Source: JADKAV01 sp037045455
GTDB taxonomy: Bacteria; Actinomycetota; Actinomycetes; S36-B12; UBA10799
Assembly (NCBI GenBank): GCA_037045455.1
Contig: JBAOIN010000003.1
Span: 186,001-250,000, forward strand
Reading direction: 5' to 3'
Length of the DNA: 64,000 bases
Below, piece by piece: positions 59,316 to 64,000 of the stretch (position 1 is the first letter of the stretch; every line of letters begins with the position of its first letter). A program made the position numbers and the translations under genes. Under the pieces are notes generated by a model that searched no databases, was not told where the DNA came from, and saw only the letters and a list, made by a program, of their open reading frames with translations.

Positions 59316-60170
59316 TCAGTCGACCAGCTCGAGCTCGTGCACCCGCCGGCCACCGCGCTGAGCACCGGCTCCGGCCAGCACCACCAGCACGATGCCGAGG
59401 ATCTGCGGCGGCGCCGGCGTCTGGTGCAGCACCAACGCCCCGAGCAGCACGGCGAACGCGGGTTCCAGCGCCATCAACGTGCCGAAGGCAGTCGGCGTCA
59501 TCTCGCGCAGGGCGATCATCTCCAGGGCCAGTGGCAGGACGGGCAACAGGATCGCCAAGCCGATAGCAGCCAGTATCACGCCGCCGCTCAGGTTTCCTGC
59601 CGCCTGCACCATCCCGAATGGGGTAGCGGTCAGCGCCGCGATCGGAACGGTGATGGACAGGCCGCTGATCCCGCTGAACCGGTCCCCGACGTGCTGGGTG
59701 AGCACGATGTACGTAGCCCAACCGACGGCCGCCACCGCGGCGAACAACAGACCCGCTGCATTCACCTCGCCGTGCCAGGGTTCGGTCAGCAGCAGCACCC
59801 CCGCCAGGGCCAGTGCTGGCCAGGCCAGCGCGCGCCGGTTGTGACTGCGTAGGGCGGCCACTGTCAGCGGTCCGAGGAACTCGATGGCCACGGCCGTTCC
59901 CAGCGGGATCCGGTCGATCGCGGCCAGGAAGCTCATGGTGACCAGTCCGGTCGTGACCCCCAGACCGACCAGTGCCGGAAGGTCCTCGCGTCGCACCGAC
60001 CGCAGCGGCGGCCGGGTGATGGCGATGAAGATCAAGGCCCCGGCCGTCAGGCGCAGCCAGGCCGTGCCAGTCGGTCCGACGATGGGAAACAGACCGACCG
60101 CCAGGGCCGAACTCAACTGGACCGACAGGATCGAGGTGACGGCCAGCAGCCAGGGCGGGATCCGGTTCAA
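59316..60170 (-). CDS. EamA/RhaT-family (DMT) transporter
   Basis: Protein of 284 residues with ten membrane helices in two EamA repeats: GPTGTAWLRLTAGALIFIAI and FLGPLTVAALRSHNRRALAW in the first, ATYIVLTQHVGD and the ending MALEPAFAVLLGALVLHQTP, then QILGIVLVVLAGAGAQRGG in the second. DMT members export amino acids, purines or other metabolites. The start is TTG at 60170, overlapping the B3/4 gene stop (TTGA); this coupling supports the unusual start. Confidence 0.85.
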   Translation of the reverse strand: MNRIPPWLLAVTSILSVQLSSALAVGLFPIVGPTGTAWLRLTAGALIFIAITRPPLRSVRREDLPALVGLGVTTGLVTMSFLAAIDRIPLGTAVAIEFLGPLTVAALRSHNRRALAWPALALAGVLLLTEPWHGEVNAAGLLFAAVAAVGWATYIVLTQHVGDRFSGISGLSITVPIAALTATPFGMVQAAGNLSGGVILAAIGLAILLPVLPLALEMIALREMTPTAFGTLMALEPAFAVLLGALVLHQTPAPPQILGIVLVVLAGAGAQRGGRRVHELELVD

Positions 60171-60878
60171 GGGCTGATCAGCCGCGTCGCGACCTGCATG
60201 TCGGGGCCGAGGCGGCGGACATGAGCGATGAGGTCGTCAGCCGCCGCCTGCAGCTGCTCGTCGGTCATCGGATCGAGGGCGTCGAGGATGAACAGGGCGG
60301 AGGTGGTCTCGTCGGTCAGTTGTGTGCGTCGGCCCTGCCGCCAGTTCCAGCGCCGGCACGTGACTCCCGTCGTCGTCGCACCAGACGACCTCGCCCGGAT
60401 CGGGATGCTCGACGACCAGTTCGCCGCCGGCGCTGGTGTCGAACGGTTCGTCGCCACGCGCCCGGATGAGGTGCGGTGAGCCTTGGTACTTGTCGAGGTC
60501 CTCGCCGCCCACCGGCAGCTGGTGAAGCACCGACACCGCGTTGTAGATGTCGGTGAGCCGATTCACCCGCGGCAGTCCGGTCTCCGCGCGACGGGTGAGC
60601 GCCTCGACGCTGTTGCGGGTGCGCTGCGGCTTGGACCCGAACGCGCGGTAGGCCTCACGCCAGGCGGCGATGTGCGGCAGATCCTCGGGCTTGCCGCCCT
60701 GCAACGCATCGGCTGTTGCGGCCTCGGCGTGGCGCACCAGGTCCTCGCTGTCGTCGTCGCTGACGCCCGGCTGCAGGCCCGACACGGCGATCAACAGCAC
60801 CCGGTAGTCAGGTCGCAGTTCGTACACCTCGTCGGCCACGTAACTGCCAGCCAAGAACGAATCGAGTCGGTCGGTCAT
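60167..60878 (-). CDS. B3/B4 tRNA-binding domain protein, frameshifted
   Basis: About 237 residues once joined. B3/4 domain (phenylalanyl-tRNA synthetase beta-like) proteins: YRVLLIAVSGLQPG, WREAYRAFGSKPQRTRNSVE (conserved F.SKP..R...E) and LPRVNRLTDIYNAVSVLHQL, then after a shift near 60365, GVTCRRWNWRQGRRTQLTDE, the typical C-terminal signature. It may deacylate mischarged tRNA or sense an aminoacyl group. ATG at 60878 overlaps the XRE regulator stop. The extra base is in a GGGA run; probably an error. Confidence 0.82.
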
Positions 60879-61474
60879 GGCCGTACCTCCAGGGGTCGAG
60901 GGTTCGCGGGTTCGAAAACGGCAAGCGAGAACCGTGCGGGACGCCGATGGGAGTTGGAGTAGGAGTGCTCGGAATCTCCGGGGAACGCCACCGCGTCGCC
61001 GGTCGCGAGGTCGGTCTGCTGTCCGCCGACCGTCACCGTGAGCGATCCCTTCAGGACATGGATCAACTCGCGGGTGCCAGGCTTGTGCGCCTCGCTTCGA
61101 TGGTGATCTCCGGGCCCTAGCGTCCAGTCCCACAGTTCCACCACGTCAGGGGGAGTGCTGCCCGCGACCAGAACCGCCCGGCCGCCGTTGTCGCTGGTCC
61201 ACAGGACCGCGCCGTTGCCGCAGCGGGTGACGTGGACAGCGGCAGGCTCGGGCGGGGCCACCAGTGCAGGCAGGCCTACGCCCAATGCCTCGCTGAGCCG
61301 CAGCAGGGTCGCGATGCTCGGATTCGCCTCGGCCTGCTCGACGTTGATCACCATGCGCCGGCTGACCCCAGCCTGCTCGGCGAGCTGGTCGAGGGTCCAT
61401 TGCCGGGACTGGCGTTCCTGGCGGACCCGAGCCCCGATCGCCAGGGTTAAAGCGTCTGAAGGTTCTTGCACCAT
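60875..61474 (-). CDS. XRE-family HTH regulator with cupin domain
   Basis: Protein of 199 residues: helix-turn-helix at about residues 12-66 (WTLDQLAEQAGVSRRMVINV, EANPSIATLLRLSEALGVGL) and a C-terminal cupin (HHRSEAHKPGTRELIHVLKG with His and Glu ligands, DAVAFPGDSEHSYSN). Such regulators sense small molecules and usually repress their own operon, here B3/4 and EamA. ATG 61474 is chosen: TATGAT (61481-61486 read on the minus strand) lies 6 nt before it, as in leaderless actinobacterial genes, and a palindrome covers the start. Confidence 0.87.
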   Translation of the reverse strand: MVQEPSDALTLAIGARVRQERQSRQWTLDQLAEQAGVSRRMVINVEQAEANPSIATLLRLSEALGVGLPALVAPPEPAAVHVTRCGNGAVLWTSDNGGRAVLVAGSTPPDVVELWDWTLGPGDHHRSEAHKPGTRELIHVLKGSLTVTVGGQQTDLATGDAVAFPGDSEHSYSNSHRRPARFSLAVFEPANPRPLEVRP

Positions 61475-61486
61475 AGGTGCATCATA
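61467..61486 (-). promoter_or_regulatory. Leaderless promoter and operator over the XRE start
   Basis: TGCACCATAGGTGCA (61467-61481) is a perfect 6-bp-arm palindrome that contains the start codon, and TATGAT (complement of 61481-61486) is a good -10 six bases upstream. A second TGCA-N6-TGCA overlaps it (61478-61491). Self-repression at the transcription start is the simplest reading. Confidence 0.5.
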
Positions 61487-61537
61487 TTGCACTGACGCCG
61501 GCAGGTCCCAACCTGGCGGTGGTTGTGCCAGACGCAA

Positions 61538-61571
61538 CAGTGCCCGCCCATGACGGCACGGGCGGGCACTG
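61538..61571. terminator. Terminator hairpin after the small acidic protein
   Basis: CAGTGCCCGCCC (61538-61549) and GGGCGGGCACTG (61560-61571) form a perfect 12-bp stem with a 10-nt loop, 11 nt past the stop of the 61583 gene on the minus strand. No strong T run. Confidence 0.75.
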
Positions 61572-61582
61572 CGCGATGGACC

Positions 61583-61795
61583 TTAGTCCAGGTCGTCCTT
61601 CACGTCGTCCGCGGCGTCGGACAGGTTGTCCTTGGCGTCGTCGGCGCGGTCGCCGATGCTCTCCGCGGCTTCCTGGCCCTTGTCCTTCAGCGTCTCGCCG
61701 CTGTCCTTGTGGTCATCCTTGACGCCCTCGACGGCCTCCTTGGCCTTGTCCCCGAGGTCCTCAACGGTGTCCTTAACGCGGTCAGTGAAACCCAT
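61583..61795 (-). CDS. Small acidic CsbD/LEA-like protein
   Basis: Protein of 70 residues, almost wholly Asp, Glu, Lys, Ala and Gly in 11-residue-like repeats (DRVKDTVEDLGDKAKEAVEG, then GETLKDKGQEAAESIGDRAD). It has no Cys, Trp or hydrophobic core. Such proteins (CsbD-like, LEA-like) accumulate under stress and may protect proteins or membranes. AGAAAGGAA precedes the ATG and a hairpin follows the stop, so a highly expressed single gene is likely. Confidence 0.7.
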   Translation of the reverse strand: MGFTDRVKDTVEDLGDKAKEAVEGVKDDHKDSGETLKDKGQEAAESIGDRADDAKDNLSDAADDVKDDLD

Positions 61796-61893
61796 TTGCC
61801 AGTTCCTTTCTGGTAGCGGATGTCAACGGATACCCGCCCCCCTGCGACCTAGACGGTGGGGTTACACGGCGCCTAGCGGGGAACAAGTTTGGT

Positions 61894-62151
61894 ATGCCAC
61901 GAAGCAGTATCAAGGACCCCGACCTCTATGAGGAGTTGCGCAAGGATGGCGCCTCGAAACAGAAGGCTGCCCGCATCTCGAACGCCGCAGCCGCGCACGG
62001 TCGTTCCGAAGTGGGGCGCAAAGGCGGGGAGTCCGGATCGTACGCGGACTGGACTCTCGATGATTTGAAGAAGCGCGCCAAGGAACTGGGTCTGCATGGG
62101 TATTCGCGCCTGACGAAGAAGCAACTCATCGACGAACTCCGGGGCCACTAA
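61894..62151 (+). CDS. Rho N-terminal-like small protein (DUF7218-type)
   Basis: Protein of 85 residues: N-terminal SSIKDPDLYEELRKDGASKQ, KAARISNAAA, GRKGGESGSYADW, then a SAP/Rho-N-like helix pair (LDDLKKRAKELGLHGYSRLT, KKQLIDELRGH). The combination matches a widespread actinobacterial small protein. Rho-N/SAP folds bind nucleic acid. It is first of four closely packed short genes. Confidence 0.8.
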   Translation: MPRSSIKDPDLYEELRKDGASKQKAARISNAAAAHGRSEVGRKGGESGSYADWTLDDLKKRAKELGLHGYSRLTKKQLIDELRGH

Positions 62152-62396
62152 TGGGTGCCGCCAGCAATCAGCCCGGCCAGGTCGCGGGAACGCCGGCGAT
62201 GCCCCAGTCCCCGTCGGAGACCGCAGATCCGCGGCCAGAGCGGCAGGGCGGAGAACACCGTGCCGCCGCTGCCGGCACACCAGCCCAGCCTGAGCGGGAG
62301 ACGAAGGATCCGCCGCCTGGCCAAGAACAGCAACCAGAACAGGGGAGACCGGCGACCGAGCAACCGGCGCCGGAGGAGATCGGAGAAGACGGATGA
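62151..62396 (+). CDS. Disordered Pro/Glu/Gln-rich small protein
   Basis: Protein of 81 residues with about one-fifth Pro and many Glu and Gln (ERETKDPPPGQEQQPEQGRP, ATEQPAPEEIGEDG), no hydrophobic core, thus intrinsically disordered. The ATG shares its A with the previous stop (TAATG), and its own stop overlaps the next start by ATGA. The coupling supports it as real. No function assigned. Confidence 0.55.
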   Translation: MGAASNQPGQVAGTPAMPQSPSETADPRPERQGGEHRAAAAGTPAQPERETKDPPPGQEQQPEQGRPATEQPAPEEIGEDG

Positions 62397-62545
62397 AGAA
62401 GTTGTTCACGTACGTGGTCGTATTGGCCCTGGCCGCGCTGGCTGCCATGGTCGTCGTGAGGCGAAGGGCCGAAGCGGATTTGCCAATCGAAGGTCTGCGG
62501 GAGGTGCCGCTGGCACCGGTCCCCACTGTTCAGGAGGTGCCATGA
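62393..62545 (+). CDS. Small single-pass membrane protein (50 residues)
   Basis: Begins KKLFTYVVVLALAALAAMVV and continues VRRRAEADLPIEGLREVPLA: a Lys start, an 18-residue membrane helix, an Arg cluster and a short tail. ATGA overlaps on both sides with its neighbours. The membrane helix and double coupling make it a likely gene. No function assigned. Confidence 0.6.
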   Translation: MKKLFTYVVVLALAALAAMVVVRRRAEADLPIEGLREVPLAPVPTVQEVP

Positions 62546-62709
62546 GTTTCTTCGGTGATCTGGGTAACCGTGTGAAGAAGGGCCTGCAGATGGTCTACGG
62601 ATCCGCCCAGTTGGATCCAGTACGGGATCCTGTCGAGAACCTCGATCGCGAGCACGAAGGTGAGCCGAAACCGGCACCCGAACAGGCCAAGGACTGGGAT
62701 CGCGGCTGA
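62542..62709 (+). CDS. Small hypothetical protein (55 residues)
   Basis: Begins SFFGDLGNRVKKGLQMVYGS and ends EPKPAPEQAKDWDRG. The first half could form an amphipathic helix, the second is charged and disordered. CAGGAGGTGCC is an excellent RBS for this ATG, which overlaps the preceding stop. It closes the four-gene cluster, 16 nt before the convergent membrane gene. Function unknown. Confidence 0.6.
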   Translation: MSFFGDLGNRVKKGLQMVYGSAQLDPVRDPVENLDREHEGEPKPAPEQAKDWDRG

Positions 62710-62725
62710 ACGTCCCGCGCCGAGA

Positions 62726-63349
62726 TCAATGCCGTTCGGCCTTGTGCGGAAGCAGGCACGCGGCGCCTAGGAGGAAGAACGCGGCACCGATGAACGTGCC
62801 GAGGTTGTTCCAGAACGGGCTGCGGAACTCTCCGCTGGGCAGCAACGCCGCGCCCCACGCGGATGCGGCGAAGAAGACCGACCCCAGCATGTTTGACAAG
62901 GTGATCACGTTGCTGCGGCCTTCGATCAGGTGATGACGTTTCGCGCGGGCGATCGGATGCCACGCAATCCAGCTGGAGATGAGGAAGAGGGCTGAGCCCA
63001 CCACGTCCGGACTCCACACCTGGCCGTAGGCAACCTGATCGGGCTGGAGCGCCATTACCAGAGCTCGCACAGTCATGACGTTGAAGGCGAGAGTCCCGGG
63101 GAACTGCACGGCAGCCGCCATCCAGTCCGGGTCGCGCATGCGGCGTTCGGGAGCCCTGTGTTCGGCAGCAAGCAGTTGCACACCTGCAGCGAACGTGAAG
63201 CAGACAGCGCCCACGACGAAGATGACGGACGAGATGATCGCGTCGACCTGCAGGGCGGATAGAACGGCTCCGGCGGCAAACAGCACCGAGCCGATGCCGA
63301 AGCCGTAGCCCATGCGGTACAGGTCGCGGATCTCGGGGTGCACAACCAC
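62726..63349 (-). CDS. Integral membrane protein (YrhK-like)
   Basis: Protein of 207 residues with about six membrane helices. The N-terminal YGFGIGSVLFAAGAVLSALQ and IISSVIFVVGAVCFTFAAGV resemble YrhK-type membrane proteins, and WMAAAVQFPGTLAFNVMTVR, then SALFLISSWIAWHPIA, NMLGSVFFAASAWGA and NNLGTFIGAAFFLLGAACLL follow. No catalytic motif. GTG start at 63349; function unknown. Confidence 0.65.
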   Translation of the reverse strand: MVVHPEIRDLYRMGYGFGIGSVLFAAGAVLSALQVDAIISSVIFVVGAVCFTFAAGVQLLAAEHRAPERRMRDPDWMAAAVQFPGTLAFNVMTVRALVMALQPDQVAYGQVWSPDVVGSALFLISSWIAWHPIARAKRHHLIEGRSNVITLSNMLGSVFFAASAWGAALLPSGEFRSPFWNNLGTFIGAAFFLLGAACLLPHKAERH

Positions 63350-63406
63350 ACGCTACTGATCAGTTTCCACGCGCATCGCGAGCGTGACCGTCCATAGCCT
63401 CAGAGC

Positions 63407-64000
63407 ATGAGCATCGAGGTGATCGGCGAGCGGTTCGGCCTGCACACCCGGAGCAGTTCCTACGTGTTCTGTGTGACCGATGCGGGCCTCCTGCGGCACC
63501 TGCACTGGGGCGGCCCGATTGCTCTGGACGATGTGATCGTCGAACCCCTGTGGGAGTTGTCGACCAACGACCTGATCCAAGACATCGTCCCCCAGGAGTA
63601 CCCAGCTCACGGACGCTTCCGCTATAGCGAGGCGTGTCTACGTGTGTGCTTCCCGGACGGCGGGCGGGAACTGGACCTGCGCTATGCAGCGCACCACGCA
63701 ACCGGCAACGAACTCGTGGTGCGACTCGCGGATCCGAAGGGTGTGCGCGTCGACCTGCACTACGAGGTTCTCGAGGACGTGATCCGGCGCTGGGCCGTCG
63801 TGTATGCCGAAACGGACGTGCTGATCGAGTCGGTCGCCTCCGCCCAGGTGCCGCTTCCGTTCTCGGATCTGACCTTGCGCAACGTGACAGGTCGCTGGGG
63901 CGCGGAGTTCCAGGAAATGACGGCGCCCGTACGGGCCAAGACGGTTCTGGAATCACGGCGGGGAATCTCCACCCATCACCACAACCCATTCGCGATCCTG
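63407..64000 (+). CDS. GH36 alpha-galactosidase, N-terminal part (runs off right edge)
   Basis: The first 198 residues are present; the catalytic barrel lies beyond the window. The segment is the GH36 N-terminal beta-sandwich: LHTRSSSYVFCVTDAGLLRHLHWG, with the LRHLHWG element, then DIVPQEYPAHGRFRYSEAC (the QEYP.HG..R signature), RVDLHYEVLEDVIRRWAVVY and TGRWGAEFQEM, with RGISTHHHNPFAIL just at the edge. GH36 enzymes release galactose from alpha-galactosides; with galK and galT about 4-7 kb upstream, a galactose-use function is likely. No signal peptide, so the enzyme is intracellular. Confidence 0.9.
   Translation, partial: MSIEVIGERFGLHTRSSSYVFCVTDAGLLRHLHWGGPIALDDVIVEPLWELSTNDLIQDIVPQEYPAHGRFRYSEACLRVCFPDGGRELDLRYAAHHATGNELVVRLADPKGVRVDLHYEVLEDVIRRWAVVYAETDVLIESVASAQVPLPFSDLTLRNVTGRWGAEFQEMTAPVRAKTVLESRRGISTHHHNPFAIL

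Overview
The window looks like a chromosomal segment from a high-GC Actinomycetota. The evidence is strong G/C bias at third codon positions, many GTG starts, frequent 4-nt ATGA/GTGA overlaps, and marker families typical of actinobacteria: DUF3052 next to a homodimeric pyruvate dehydrogenase E1 (aceE), DUF3145, DUF222-HNH proteins, WS/DGAT, an F420/LLM oxidoreductase and a zinc-ribbon coiled-coil protein after Nif3. I do not assign a genus. There is no rRNA, CRISPR array, prophage or insertion sequence. The only mobile-type genes are two DUF222-HNH proteins.

Layout. 1-3.3 kb: a SNF2 helicase running off the left edge, two decayed C-terminal gene remnants (acyl-CoA ligase, M28 peptidase) and a methyltransferase. 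3.3-11.9 kb: a secreted hypothetical, an L,D-transpeptidase, an FAD oxidase-FGGY kinase operon behind a perfect dyad, a secreted RCC1-repeat protein, an SDR and the first HNH gene. 12-22 kb: LLM enzyme, WS/DGAT, an aldehyde dehydrogenase-GMC alcohol oxidoreductase-TetR-Gfo/Idh group, a PfkB kinase and the second HNH gene. 22-28 kb: a broken cupin, CBS protein, Zn-alcohol dehydrogenase, aquaporin, and the zinc-uptake operon znuA-znuC-znuB-zur with 4-nt overlaps and a Zur-like box. 28-38.6 kb: GH3 beta-glucosidase, an OmpR/histidine kinase pair, and two ApbE flavin transferases around a ferric-reductase-like/NuoF-like/ferredoxin electron-transfer operon. 38.7-44 kb: two convergent paralogous secreted proteins around tRNA-Asn, a CAU tRNA, a CHAP hydrolase, DUF3445 and DUF3145. 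44.4-50.2 kb: a subtilase with 18 GRNW repeats, a membrane histidine kinase, a response regulator and an acetyl-CoA hydrolase-like CoA-transferase, tightly packed. 50.2-59.2 kb: aceE, DUF3052, tRNA-Val, Nif3, zinc-ribbon protein, AlaX-like editing protein, galK, galT. 59.3-64 kb: a XRE/cupin-B3/4-EamA operon, small stress-type proteins, a membrane protein and the start of a GH36 alpha-galactosidase, which would feed galK/galT.

Two things run across the whole window. First, about a dozen otherwise well-conserved genes carry one or two single-base frameshifts, often in short homopolymers. This looks more like residual sequencing/assembly indels than mass pseudogenisation, and those genes are annotated across the shift. 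Second, the gaps between genes hold several families of short palindromic repeats: an ~87-bp element in three full copies and one remnant, a 19-nt-periodic TCGCCA element in two copies, and a 56-bp dyad in two copies with a compensatory base-pair change. Two further long dyads lie before aceE and galK. The repeats and the flavin and GRNW-protease loci are the parts most worth following up.
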